Shown in pieces: positions 17,747-26,650 of a DNA stretch of 64,000 nucleotides. The notes beneath the pieces were generated by a model. It was not told where the DNA came from, made no database searches, and saw nothing but the letters and a program-made list of their open reading frames with translations. Source of the stretch: Pseudomonas sp. TH31 (lineage in GTDB: Bacteria; Pseudomonadota; Gammaproteobacteria; Pseudomonadales; Pseudomonadaceae); contig NZ_JAEKEZ010000038.1 of NCBI RefSeq assembly GCF_016650815.1, positions 248,001 through 312,000 of the forward strand. The letters run 5' to 3'. The translations under genes were made by a program, and so were the position numbers. Each line of letters starts with the position of its first letter. Positions within the stretch are counted from its first letter, which is position 1.

Positions 17747-19165
17747 ATGTCTTTGCAAACATTGCTACGTGCAGCATTAGCCGGTCTGGTACTGGCCTCA
17801 TTCACCTTGCCGGCTTCGGCTGAAACCATCCGCATTGCCATCGGCACCCAGGACACCACCATCAATTGCGCCGCGGGCGGTCTGTTGATTCGTGAACTCG
17901 GGCTGCTGGATAAATACCTGCCCCACGATGGCCAATACAAAGACGCCAACTACGAGGTGGAGTGGAAGAACTTCACCAGCGGCGCGCCTCTGACCAACGA
18001 GATGGTCGCCGGCAAGCTCGACTTCGGCGCCATGGCCGATTTCCCCGGCGCGTTCAACGGCGTGGCGTTTGAAACCGTCGGTAAGCACAGCCTGTTTATC
18101 AGCGTGCTCTCGGGCAGCATCAAAGGCAGCGGCAACGGCATCGTGGTGCCGAGCGCGTCGGGCGTGCAGTCGCTGGCGGAGTTGAAGGGCAAGACCATTT
18201 CCGTGCCGTTCGCTTCCACCGCGCACGGCATGTTGTTGCGTGCCGTGGCTGCCCAGGGCTGGGACCCGCTCAAGGACGTGAACATCATCGCCCAGCCGCC
18301 GGAAGTTGCCGGCTCGGCGTTGCAGGCCGGGAAGATCGATGCCCACGCCGACTTTGTGCCGTTCGCTGAACTGTTCCCCAGTCGTGGTTTCGCCCGCAAG
18401 ATTTATGACGGTGCCCAGGCCAATGCGCCGACGTTCCATGGTGCTTTGGTTGATCAGGCCTACGCCAGGAAGTACCCGGAAATCGTCGTGGCTTACCTGC
18501 GGGCGAGCATCGAGGCCAATCAGCTGCTGGCCGCGGAGCCGGAGAAGTACAGCGAGTTGATCGCCAAAGTCACCGGAGTCGACGCCGAGGTCAATTACCT
18601 GTTCCACGGTCCACTGGGCGTGCAGACCCGCGACCTGAGCTGGAAACCGGAATACCGTCAGGCGCTGGGTACGGCCATCGATACCCTCAAGCTGCTGAAA
18701 AAGGCTGATCGCGGGCTCGATCTCAATACGTTTATTGACGATCAATACATTCGCGCCGCGTTCAAGGCTTCGAACCTGGATTACACCGCGCAACTGGCCA
18801 ACTACGCGCAGGCGCCGCTCAAGGCAGTGGATGCGTCGAGCGGCAAGACCATCAGCGATTTCAGCCATGTGGCGCAAATTTGGGTGCGCGGCGAGCCGAA
18901 AGTCCGGCAGTACGCTTCGGCGGAATCGGCGTTCACTGCGTTGGCTGCCCTGAAGCAGGACGGCAAAAACATCCGCGCCGTGTATGCCCAGGCGAGTGAC
19001 AGCGGGATCAAGTTGCTGGCCGATCAGGCGTGGTTTGCCAGTGACGCGAAAGGCCGGCTCAGTGCGTTCCTGCTCAAGGGCCAGGCCCAACAATTCGCCA
19101 CGGCCCAGGGCGGCAAAGTCTTCGACTTCACCGATGCCACCACCCAGGCCGTTGCCACCCGATAA
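17747..19165 (+). CDS. ABC transporter substrate-binding protein, NitT/TauT type
   Basis: 472 residues with a signal peptide (LVLASFTLPASA, cut before ETIRIAIG). It has a two-lobed periplasmic binding fold of the nitrate/sulfonate/taurine class: KNFTSGAPLTNEMVAGKLDFGAMADFP, then SLAELKGKTISVPFASTAHGMLL and VNIIAQPPEVAGSALQAGKIDA. It is longer than the usual 320-350 residues; the C-terminal 130 residues form an extra segment. The start has AGGGGATTCACCC upstream. It supplies the importer encoded just downstream. Ligand unknown; similarity of class alone cannot separate sulfonates from other anions. Confidence 0.88.
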   Translation: MSLQTLLRAALAGLVLASFTLPASAETIRIAIGTQDTTINCAAGGLLIRELGLLDKYLPHDGQYKDANYEVEWKNFTSGAPLTNEMVAGKLDFGAMADFPGAFNGVAFETVGKHSLFISVLSGSIKGSGNGIVVPSASGVQSLAELKGKTISVPFASTAHGMLLRAVAAQGWDPLKDVNIIAQPPEVAGSALQAGKIDAHADFVPFAELFPSRGFARKIYDGAQANAPTFHGALVDQAYARKYPEIVVAYLRASIEANQLLAAEPEKYSELIAKVTGVDAEVNYLFHGPLGVQTRDLSWKPEYRQALGTAIDTLKLLKKADRGLDLNTFIDDQYIRAAFKASNLDYTAQLANYAQAPLKAVDASSGKTISDFSHVAQIWVRGEPKVRQYASAESAFTALAALKQDGKNIRAVYAQASDSGIKLLADQAWFASDAKGRLSAFLLKGQAQQFATAQGGKVFDFTDATTQAVATR

Positions 19166-19186
19166 AAGGCCCTTACACCGGTTCCC

Positions 19187-19318
19187 CGTAGGAGCTGCCG
19201 AAGGCTCGGGCCGCGTTCGGACGATCTTTTGATCTTGATCTTTTCGGTGCCGATGAAGATCACAAGCAAGATCAAAAGATCGTCCGAACGCGGCCCGAGC
19301 CTTCGGCAGCTCCTACAG
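19187..19318. repeat. Long symmetric inverted repeat, GGAGCTGCCGAAGG family
   Basis: Both arms carry the extended module GCTCGGGCCGCGTTCGGACG or its complement, ending in TAGGAGCTGCC/GGCAGCTCCTA. It lies between the binding-protein and permease genes. Confidence 0.88.
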
Positions 19319-19347
19319 GGTGATGTGTTCGTCATTGGAAGTTATGT

Positions 19348-20128
19348 ATGTCCGGATCCTATTTGCGCTGGCTCCCCCGAGCCGCCTCACTGCTGCTCTG
19401 CCTTTTATTCTGGCAACTCGCAGCGAGCGGTCACTGGAACCTTGGCCTGGTCACCTTCGCCAACGTCCCGAGCCCACTGGCCGTGATCCACGCCGCGTTG
19501 GGCCTCGGCGACTCCGGCAGGCTCGGCCAACATCTCGCCGCCAGCCTCAGTCGGGTCTTCGCCGGTTACCTCGCGGCGCTGATCATCGGCATCGCCCTGG
19601 GCCTGGCCATCGGCCGCTCGAAATGGGCCGAGGACGTGTTGCTGCCACCGCTGGAAGTATTAAGACCGATCCCTGCAGTGGCCTGGATTCCCTGGCGATC
19701 CTGATGTTTCCCTCGTCAGAACTGTCGATGGTCTTCATCACCTTTACCGGCGCGCTGTTCCCGATCCTGCTCAACACCGTGCACGGCGTCGAAGGTGTCG
19801 ACCCACGGCTGATTGCTTCAGCAAAAGCCTTGGGGCCGGGCGCCGGGCGATCTTGCTGGAAGTGATCCTGCCCGGCGCCGCGCCGAGCATCATCACCGGC
19901 CTGGCCATCGGCATGGGCACTTCGTGGTTCTGCCTGGTCACCGCCGAAATGATCTCCGGCCAGTACGGCATCGGCTATTACACCTGGGAGTCCTACACCA
20001 TCCAGAACTACGCCGACATCGTCGTCGGCATGTTGCTGATCGGCCTGCTCGGGATGGGCAGCAGCCTGCTGATCAAACGCCTTGGCGGCTTGTTCACGCC
20101 TTGGCATCGACCACGAGGAAAAGCCTGA
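19348..20128 (+). CDS. ABC transporter permease, NitT/TauT type, two frameshifts
   Basis: About 260 residues after repair. It is a membrane protein of the SsuC/TauC class, with hydrophobic spans at LPRAASLLLCLLFWQLAA, VFAGYLAALIIGIALGLAIG and MVFITFTGALFPILL, and the ABC-interaction (EAA) loop around DPRLIASAKALGAGR. The frame breaks twice: near 19690-19692 (a C run one short; expected reading AVAWIPLAILMFP) and near 19832-19835 (a G run one short; expected KALGAGRRAILLEVILPGA). The stop overlaps the ATPase start by one base. It transports whatever the upstream binding protein captures. Confidence 0.85.
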
Positions 20129-20976
20129 TGAGCGTCTTTCAACACCCGCAAGGGCGAATCGAGATTCACGGCTTGTCGATCAGCCTGGGGGAGAGCCGCG
20201 CGACGTTCGAAGCCGTTCAAGGCCTGGATTGTCAAATCGAAGCGGGGCAGTTCGTGTGTATTCTCGGACCCTCCGGTTGCGGTAAATCCACGTTGCTCGG
20301 CGCTCTGGCCGGGCACCTGCAACCGCGTTCCGGCACCTTGACCGTCGATGGCGCGCCGATCTCAGGCCCATCACCCCAGCGCGGCATGGTGTTCCAGCAC
20401 CACACGCTGTTCCCTTGGCGCACGGTGCGCGACAACGTCGCTTTCGGCCTGAAAATGCGCGGTATCGGCAAAGTCGAACGCCATAAAGCTGCCGATGAAA
20501 TCCTGGCGTCAGTGGGGTTGCAAGGCTTTGCCGAACGCTGGCCGGATCAGCTCTCTGGTGGCATGCAGCAACGGGTCGAAATCGCCCGGGTGCTGATCAA
20601 CCGCCCACGGCTGTTGCTGATGGACGAACCCTTCGGCGCCCTCGACGCCCTGACCCGGCTGAACATGCAGGAACTGTTGCTGGACATCTGGATGCGAATT
20701 CGCACCACCGTGGTGTTCGTCACCCATGACATCGACGAGGCGCTGTTCCTCGCTGATCGCCTGCTGGTGATGAGTTCGCGGCCGGGTCGAATCATCGAAG
20801 ATCTGCACCTGGACTGCCCCCGTCCACGCACCACCGAACGGGTGACAAGCCACGAATTTTCCCGCTTGAAGCGTCATTGCCTCGAGTTGCTGCGTCACGA
20901 GGACGGTCGGCAGTTACCCCGCCTGAACCCCCTCGGACTTCCCCCTGAAAACAAACTGCCGCGGTTTGCCCTATGA
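20128..20976 (+). CDS. ABC transporter ATP-binding protein
   Basis: 282 residues. Walker A GPSGCGKST lies at 47-55, the signature LSGGMQQRVEIAR, Walker B LLLMDEPFGALD and the switch His in VTHDIDEALFLAD, as in SsuB/TauB-type proteins. The start is the ATG at 20128, overlapping the permease stop by one base (TGATG), so translation is probably coupled. It overlaps the HEAT-repeat gene by 4 bases at its end. It powers the importer of this cluster. Confidence 0.93.
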   Translation: MSVFQHPQGRIEIHGLSISLGESRATFEAVQGLDCQIEAGQFVCILGPSGCGKSTLLGALAGHLQPRSGTLTVDGAPISGPSPQRGMVFQHHTLFPWRTVRDNVAFGLKMRGIGKVERHKAADEILASVGLQGFAERWPDQLSGGMQQRVEIARVLINRPRLLLMDEPFGALDALTRLNMQELLLDIWMRIRTTVVFVTHDIDEALFLADRLLVMSSRPGRIIEDLHLDCPRPRTTERVTSHEFSRLKRHCLELLRHEDGRQLPRLNPLGLPPENKLPRFAL

Positions 20977-21935
20977 CCTCTCTATTCGATGTGACCGATA
21001 ACGCCGACATCCTTGTCCTGCAACTGCGCCTGACCGACGAAGACCCTGGCGTGCGCCGCATCGCGCTGATCGAACTGGCTGATCTTGAAGAGCCGGAAGG
21101 TTTGCTTTGGCTGGTCGATCGCCTGGCGCAAGACCCGACCGAAGACGTCCGCGCCGAAGCCGCCCGGCTGCTGGAAGCCTGGGAGGATGAACCGGTGGTT
21201 GAAGCGTTGTGCCAGGCGCTGACCGATTCATCGTTGACCGTGCAAGCAGCTGCCGCGCAAAGCCTCAGCCTGCTCAAGAGTGAAGCCGCGGGCCGGGTGA
21301 TTCTGCCGTGGACCGGGCATGCCGAGGTCAACGTGCGCATCGCCGCGTTCAGGGCCTTGCGCGAGTTGCGTTTTGCCGATGCCGCTGGCGCTGCGTTGGG
21401 TGCTTTAAACGATAAAGATGCCAGCGTGCGCCGCGAAGCCGTCGGCGTGCTCGGCTGGCTCAAGCAGCTCGATGCGTTGCCGGCCCTGGCCCGATTGGCC
21501 AGCGACGATCCGGACACTGAAGTCCGCCGCGCCGCTACCGGCGCCCTCGGCCTGGCGTCCGACAGTCAAGTCCTCCCGGCCCTGCGCCAGGCCTTGCAGG
21601 ATCACGCCTGGCAAGTGCGCGAAGAAGCGGCCACCACCTTGGGTAAGGTTGGCCACGTTGACGCCGGTCCGGCATTGATCGAGGCCTTGAGCGACGATTA
21701 CTGGCAAGTCCGCCTGCGCGCCACCCGCAGCCTCGGCCGCTTGCGCTATGTCCCGGCGCTTGAAGGGTTGATCGAAACGTTAGGCCATCGCATCAGCAAC
21801 CTGCGCAAGGAAGCGGCGCTGGCGTTGGGCGAGTTGAATGATCGCCAAGCCATCGCCGCATTGCAGGCCGCCCAGGATGATGGCGACCCGGAAGTGCGCA
21901 AAGCGGTGCGGATTGCCTTGAGTCAGTTGCAATGA
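20973..21935 (+). CDS. HEAT-repeat (PBS-lyase type) protein
   Basis: 320 residues made almost entirely of about 31-residue helical repeats, for example LARLASDDPDTEVRRAATGALGLASDSQVLPAL. Each has the D-x-x-V-R-x-x-A core typical of PBS-lyase HEAT repeats; I count about nine. No catalytic residues are evident, so it should be a scaffold or protein-binding factor. The position, overlapping the ATPase and DUF971 genes by 4 bases on each side, ties it to this transport/redox cluster, perhaps as an assembly factor for the flavoprotein-ferredoxin pair (inference). Confidence 0.88.
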   Translation: MTSLFDVTDNADILVLQLRLTDEDPGVRRIALIELADLEEPEGLLWLVDRLAQDPTEDVRAEAARLLEAWEDEPVVEALCQALTDSSLTVQAAAAQSLSLLKSEAAGRVILPWTGHAEVNVRIAAFRALRELRFADAAGAALGALNDKDASVRREAVGVLGWLKQLDALPALARLASDDPDTEVRRAATGALGLASDSQVLPALRQALQDHAWQVREEAATTLGKVGHVDAGPALIEALSDDYWQVRLRATRSLGRLRYVPALEGLIETLGHRISNLRKEAALALGELNDRQAIAALQAAQDDGDPEVRKAVRIALSQLQ

Positions 21936-22216
21936 ATCCGCTGGCCGTCGGTAATTCCCGGAACAAACAGCAATTGCGGTTGAACTGGCCGGATGGGCGC
22001 GAACAATTGCTCGACCATGCCGAGTTGCGCCGTCAGTGCCCGTGTTCGCAATGCCGGGCGTTCCGGTTGCAAGGCCTGACGGTGAAAGTCGATTCGCGGA
22101 TTCGGGTGGTCGAGTTGAATCCCCAGGGTTACGGCCTGCAACTGGTCTTCAGCGACGGCCACGAACGCGGCATCTACCCCTGGCCCTACCTCTCAGGATT
22201 GACCCCAAACCTGTAG
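21932..22216 (+). CDS. DUF971-domain protein
   Basis: 94 residues comprising one DUF971 domain (LRLNWPDGREQLLDHAELRRQCPCSQCRA, ending GHERGIYPWPYLSGL). The CPCSQC segment supplies closely spaced cysteines that could bind metal. DUF971 also occurs beside Mrp/ApbC-type Fe-S carriers and as the N-terminal part of gamma-butyrobetaine hydroxylase-like proteins. It overlaps the HEAT gene by 4 bases and is the last gene of the operon; its stop codon lies in the following repeat. Confidence 0.85.
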   Translation: MNPLAVGNSRNKQQLRLNWPDGREQLLDHAELRRQCPCSQCRAFRLQGLTVKVDSRIRVVELNPQGYGLQLVFSDGHERGIYPWPYLSGLTPNL

Positions 22217-22285
22217 GAGCGAGGCTTGCCCGCGAAAGCGTTTTGTCAGGTAAGCCGCCTTCGCGGGCAAGCCTCGCTCCTACAG
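22211..22285. repeat. REP-type inverted repeat
   Basis: The arms CTGTAGGAGCGAGGCTTGCC and complement lie around a 15-30 base loop with CGCGAAAGCG/CCGCCTTCGCG. The first bases contribute the TAG stop of the DUF971 gene. Confidence 0.85.
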
Positions 22286-22326
22286 AGGTAGCGTCCTGCC
22301 GCCATTCCTGGCACTGCGCAATGGGC

Positions 22327-22424
22327 GTAGGAGCTGGCGCAGCCTCGGGCCGCGTTCGGACGATCTTTTGATCTTTGTCTTTAAAAAGCAAAGTCAAAAG
22401 ATCGCAGCCTTCGGCAGCTCCTAC
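22327..22424. repeat. Asymmetric (chimeric) inverted repeat, GGAGCTGCCGAAGG family
   Basis: The left arm has the extended module CTCGGGCCGCGTTCGGACGATC. The right arm has the short module GATCGCAGCCTTCGGCAGC, so the inner arms are not complementary although the outer ends and the GATCTTTTGATC core are. Confidence 0.8.
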
Positions 22425-22440
22425 AGGGGGGTTGTGGTGG

Positions 22441-23178
22441 TCAGAAGGATTGGCTGATGCTCGCCACCACCGTCGCCGTACACACATCGCCATAACCCCA
22501 ATTGCTGATGCACTGGCTCTGCGACAAATCCGTATCGATGTAGCTCAACCCCAGCATCACTCCGGCCAGTTCGTGACTCAGCTTCACTTCCCATTCGTGG
22601 TACGCGTCCTCGGCATGGCCGTCAGAGGCGTACAAACGCGGGTCCTTGAAGTCCATTTCGCCGTAGCGCAGCTTCAGGCCCAGCCCATAGGGCAATTCGG
22701 TTTCGTAGCCGATGTAGCTGTACAACGTGCTCTGTTTGCTGTCGATGCCCGGTGCATCCGCCGAGTAATAAGCCCCGAGTTTCACGCCGTAGGCACTGAG
22801 AATCCCGTAGACCTCGCTCTGGTTGAACTGGCTCTCTTTCGGATAAGCATATTTGAGATAACCGACGTCCAGGCTAACCGCATCGGTCGCCTGCCATAGC
22901 CAGCCGGTGTAGTAATCAAGTTCTTGCCGGGTTTTCAGACCGCCGCCGAAGTCGACATTCGAACTCCACACCCCCACATACAAACCGCTGCCATGGGCCA
23001 GGGTGGCGCCGGCCTGCACGGCAGGGTCGTTCTGGGTTTGCGAGATGCCACGGGTTCGATAGTCGCTGGCCAGGGTCAGGTCCACTTGCACGGAAAAATC
23101 ATCATTCAAGGGGATCGCCTGGCTGCTCAAGGGCAACAGGCTCAAGGATCCGAGGGCGAACAGGGTGAGCGCTTTCAT
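22441..23178 (-). CDS. TorF-family putative porin (TIGR02001-like)
   Basis: 245 residues with a signal peptide (MKALTLFALGSLSLLPLSSQA). The mature chain begins with SVQVDLTLASDYRTRGISQTQNDPAVQAG, a hallmark of this outer-membrane family, and continues as alternating amphipathic strands. It ends ATVVASISQSF with the terminal Phe of barrel proteins. The start at 23178 is chosen because the signal peptide begins there; the ribosome site is weak. The gene follows the amidohydrolase on the same strand after 96 bases, and the two could share a transcript. Solute unknown. Confidence 0.82.
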   Translation of the reverse strand: MKALTLFALGSLSLLPLSSQAIPLNDDFSVQVDLTLASDYRTRGISQTQNDPAVQAGATLAHGSGLYVGVWSSNVDFGGGLKTRQELDYYTGWLWQATDAVSLDVGYLKYAYPKESQFNQSEVYGILSAYGVKLGAYYSADAPGIDSKQSTLYSYIGYETELPYGLGLKLRYGEMDFKDPRLYASDGHAEDAYHEWEVKLSHELAGVMLGLSYIDTDLSQSQCISNWGYGDVCTATVVASISQSF

Positions 23179-23274
23179 GGGGCAGTGCCTTTGTTGTGAT
23201 TGTTTTGGGCAGATAGCGGACAAGGCTGCGCCATACCCCGGCGACAAGCGCGGGGCGGGCAGCAAAGGGTTTTC

Positions 23275-25017
23275 TTATAGGGTCGGTGCGTAGACTTCGC
23301 GACCGGCGAACCAGGTTTGCAGCACTTGGGTGTCGTGCAGGGCTTTTTCATCGACGGTGAACACATCGCGGTCGAGCACGATGAAGTCAGCCTGCTTGCC
23401 AGCGGTCAGCGAACCGATCTGCTTCTCCAGCCCGATGGTCCGGGCAGCGTTGAGGGTATAGGCGTAGAACATCGTTTCCCGGTCGAGACGTTCATCGGCG
23501 TTGAGCACGCCCAGCGGGCCGACCCGCGTGATGGCTTGGGCCATGGCATTAAACGGATTTGGCGAGGACACCGGCCAGTCACTGGCGCCGGCAATCGTCG
23601 CGCCCTGTTTCAACAGCGAGTGCGCCGGGTATTGATAGCGGAAGGCCAACGCACTGACGTAGGGCTTGATCATGTCCGTGGTGTAATCGTCAGCGCTGGC
23701 CCATAGCAGTTGCATTGAAGCGATCACGTTCAGCGGTTTGAAGCGTGCGAACTCTTTCGGGTTGACCATTTGCAGGTGGGTGATCGAGTGAGTGATGCCG
23801 CTCTGGCGATCCTTGCGCGCCTGCTCGATGCCGTTCAGGGATTCGCGCACCGCACGGTCGCCAATCGCGTGGATGTGCACCAGCCAGCCGCGTTGATCGA
23901 TGGCGCTGACCAGTTCGCCGAAATGCTTCGGATCGATCAGCAACTCACCCTGTTTGTGCGAGTTGGTGTACGGGTCGATCATCGCCGCGCTCTGCGCCGG
24001 GTATTCAATCACGCCGTCGGCGAAGATCTTGATCCCCGGCAGCGTCAGGTTGGGAATGCCCTGGAATTGCTGGCGGACCTTGTCCAGGGTGTCGAGATCG
24101 GCCGGCACGCTTTTCGGGTTGGCCACCAGCAGCGCGGCGACGTGGACGGTCATATCACCGGTTTCGGACAGCGCTTTATAGGCGGGCAGTACGCCAACGG
24201 TTTTCTCGGTCGGCTTGAGTGCGAATACCGGTTCGCCGGGCGCGGCGTTGGCGGCGGGGTCCATCCACGCGGTGATACCGAGGCTGTTGTTGTAGCGCAT
24301 GGCCGATTGCGCGGCTTTGAGCATGTCGGCGGCGCTCGGCACCGGCATTTTCGAGGCGACCCGGTCCCAACCGGCGTCGACCATGAATCCATTGGGGCTG
24401 CCATCGGCGAGTTTGCCGAGGGTATCTTTCTCGGCATCAGGCAGGTTTTTCAGCAGCTCGGCATCGATGCTGGCGCGTTTCAGCATGACGTTGTTGGCCC
24501 ATGCGGTGTGGTGGTCGCTGCCGGTGAACACCACCGGCACCGTGGCCCATTCGCCACTGTTGAATTTCTTGCCGAAGGCTTCGGCCTGCGCCCAGTAAGC
24601 GGAACTCATGCCGGCCACGCTCAGCACATCGCCGTGCCTGGCCTTGCCGTCGTCACGCCAGCCACGCAGGCGTTTTTCCAGCTCGTCGAGGTCGACCACC
24701 TCGTCTTCCATGTTCGCCGAGACCATTTCCAGTCCACCGAAAATCGCGTGGGAATGGCTGTCGATCAGGCCGGGCATCAGCGTCTTGCCGTCGAGGTTGA
24801 CGACTTGGGTGCCTGACTCGATCAAGGCCTTGATCTGCGCATCCGTGCCGACTTTCAGCACCTTGCCGTTCTCCACCGCCAAGGCCTGCACCTGCGGTTG
24901 GGCGCGGTCGGCGGTGAAAATCTTGCCGTTGAGTAGCACCAGATCGGTGCCCGCCATGGCTTCCATCGAGGCAAAACTAACGGCGGCCACCAACAGATTC
25001 GGGATGAATCTTTTCAT
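23275..25017 (-). CDS. Secreted amidohydrolase, YtcJ-type
   Basis: 580 residues with a probable signal peptide (LLVAAVSFASMEAMA). The amidohydrolase_3-type fold shows LMPGLIDSHSHAIFGG with the His-x-His metal pair, then GWLVHIHAIGDRAVRESL and ASDWPVSSPNPF for the later metal and catalytic positions. The C-terminal TLNAARTIGLEKQIGSLTAGKQADFIVLD is typical of the family. It hydrolyses an amide or ester-like substrate, probably in the periplasm. AAGGAAATG precedes the start. It is divergent from the LysR gene at 25121, with 103 bases between, so it may be that regulator's target. Confidence 0.88.
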   Translation of the reverse strand: MKRFIPNLLVAAVSFASMEAMAGTDLVLLNGKIFTADRAQPQVQALAVENGKVLKVGTDAQIKALIESGTQVVNLDGKTLMPGLIDSHSHAIFGGLEMVSANMEDEVVDLDELEKRLRGWRDDGKARHGDVLSVAGMSSAYWAQAEAFGKKFNSGEWATVPVVFTGSDHHTAWANNVMLKRASIDAELLKNLPDAEKDTLGKLADGSPNGFMVDAGWDRVASKMPVPSAADMLKAAQSAMRYNNSLGITAWMDPAANAAPGEPVFALKPTEKTVGVLPAYKALSETGDMTVHVAALLVANPKSVPADLDTLDKVRQQFQGIPNLTLPGIKIFADGVIEYPAQSAAMIDPYTNSHKQGELLIDPKHFGELVSAIDQRGWLVHIHAIGDRAVRESLNGIEQARKDRQSGITHSITHLQMVNPKEFARFKPLNVIASMQLLWASADDYTTDMIKPYVSALAFRYQYPAHSLLKQGATIAGASDWPVSSPNPFNAMAQAITRVGPLGVLNADERLDRETMFYAYTLNAARTIGLEKQIGSLTAGKQADFIVLDRDVFTVDEKALHDTQVLQTWFAGREVYAPTL

Positions 25018-25120
25018 TGAACATTTCCTTGTTATTGCGTCTGATGGCCAGATTAGTGGCTGCTCAGCCGCAGCAGAACGTCTCCCTCACGAAAAACGTT
25101 TTTGCCGGAATGGAAAAAGC

Positions 25121-26056
25121 ATGGACAAGTTGGGTGCATTAAAAATGTTCGTGGTCACCGCGCAGCTCGGCAGTTTCAGCCGCGCCGCCGAGCAACTGGG
25201 CAAAACCCCGTCGGCCTTGACCAAAGCGGTCAATCACCTCGAAGCCGAACTCGGCGCCCGGCTGTTTGAACGCAGCACCCGGCGGATTTTGCTCACGGAA
25301 GTCGGGCGGCTTTACCTGGAAACCGCGCGGCAAGTGTTGCAGCGACTGGAGGAGGCCGGTGAGGAAGTCGAGCAAATGCAGCATGGTCTGCGCGGCAGCC
25401 TGAAAATCACTGCGCCGCTGGCCTATGGGCAGGCGTTTCTTGACCAAGTCTGCGGCGGTTTCCTTGAGCAATACCCGCAGATCAACCTGCAAGTGGACCT
25501 GTGCGATGAGTTCGTCAATTTGCTGGAAAGCGGCTATGACCTGGCCCTGCGCGAGGGGCACGACAACTTGCCGGGGTTGATCGCCCGGGTTGTCGGCAGC
25601 AATCGCCTGGCGTTGTGCGGCAGCCCGGCCTATCTGGCACGCAAGGGCTTGCCGGTGACGCCGCAAACCCTCGATCAGCACGAATGGCTGCTGTATCGCC
25701 ACCCGCTGCTCAGCCGCGAATTCTGGTGGGCCGAGCGCGACGGCCAGCGCCTGAGCCTGCCGCAACCGCAGTCGCCGCGATTGCGCAGCGACAATTACGA
25801 CTTGCTGCTGGCCAATGCCCTGGCCGGGCGCGGCTTGCTGCACACGCCGTTATGGAGCGCCGCGCCGTACATCGCCAACGGTCGGCTGGTGCGGCTGATG
25901 GCCGACTATGACATCGACCCGGACAGCTTTGGGCCGCACATTCTGGCGGTGTACCCGAGCCACCGGCGGGCGACGGCGAAAGTGCTGGCGTTTATCGATT
26001 ACATCGCAGGGTTTCTGGCGGCCCGTGGCTTGGGGGATGACTGCGCTCGTCATTGA
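25121..26056 (+). CDS. LysR-family transcriptional regulator
   Basis: 311 residues from the ATG at 25121; the open frame upstream is the shadow of the amidohydrolase gene. The helix-turn-helix lies at about residues 3-60 (GALKMFVVTAQLGSFSRAAEQLGKTPSALTKAVNHLEAELG). The effector domain starts near 90 with GSLKITAPLAYGQAFLDQVCGGF. It belongs to the subgroup resembling DsdC/CrgA-like regulators. It is divergent from the amidohydrolase gene. Ends 13 bases before the tandem 16-bp array. Confidence 0.9.
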   Translation: MDKLGALKMFVVTAQLGSFSRAAEQLGKTPSALTKAVNHLEAELGARLFERSTRRILLTEVGRLYLETARQVLQRLEEAGEEVEQMQHGLRGSLKITAPLAYGQAFLDQVCGGFLEQYPQINLQVDLCDEFVNLLESGYDLALREGHDNLPGLIARVVGSNRLALCGSPAYLARKGLPVTPQTLDQHEWLLYRHPLLSREFWWAERDGQRLSLPQPQSPRLRSDNYDLLLANALAGRGLLHTPLWSAAPYIANGRLVRLMADYDIDPDSFGPHILAVYPSHRRATAKVLAFIDYIAGFLAARGLGDDCARH

Positions 26057-26068
26057 CTTGGCTTACCC

Positions 26069-26500
26069 CTGTATCTGGCCCCCTTGTATCTGGACTCCCT
26101 TTGTACCGGGTCTCCTTTGTACGGGGTCTTCTTTGTACCGGGTCCCCTTTGTACGGGGTCTTCTTTGTACCGGGTCCCCTTTGTACGGGGTCTTCTTTGT
26201 ACCGGGTCTCCTTTGTACGGGGTCTTCTCTGTACCGGGTCCCCTTTGTACGGGGTCTTCTTTGTACCGGGTCCCCTTTGTACGGGGTCTTCTTTGTACCG
26301 GGTCTCCTTTGTACGGGGTCTTCTTTGTACGGGGTCTTCTTTGTACCGGGTCCCCTTTGTACGGGGTCTTCTTTGTACCGGGTCCCCTTTGTACGGGGTC
26401 TTCTTTGTACCGGGTCTCCTTTGTACCGGGTCCCCTTTGTACGGGGTCTTCTTTGTACCGGGTCCCCTTTGTACCAAGTCTCCTTTGTACTGGGTCCCCT
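26069..26500. repeat. Tandem array of 27 units of 16 bp
   Basis: The unit is TTGTACSGGGTCYYCT. It alternates mostly between a CCGGG form and a CGGGG form, with degenerate units at both ends (GTATCTGG at the left, GTACCAAG and GTACTGGG at the right). 432 bases equal exactly 27 units. Because 16 is not a multiple of 3, all three frames cycle through the same 16-residue peptide pattern and stay open, which creates spurious overlapping ORFs on both strands. Confidence 0.95.
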
Positions 26501-26600
26501 GTAGGAGCTGTCGAGTGAAACGAGGCTGCGATCTTTTGACGTTGTTTTTAAAGAGCAAGATCAAAAGATCGCAGCCTCGTTTCACAAGACAGCTCCTACA
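26500..26600. repeat. Inverted repeat, variant arms with GTGAAACGAGG
   Basis: The arms TGTAGGAGCTGTC...GTGAAACGAGGCTGCGATC and complement flank the GATCTTTTG core. It abuts the 16-bp array on one side and is 56 bases from lexA2 on the other. Confidence 0.85.
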
Positions 26601-26650
26601 TAAGTTCCTGCACAGTTCCTACAGGTACTTGTCAGGAAAATGCCGAAAGA

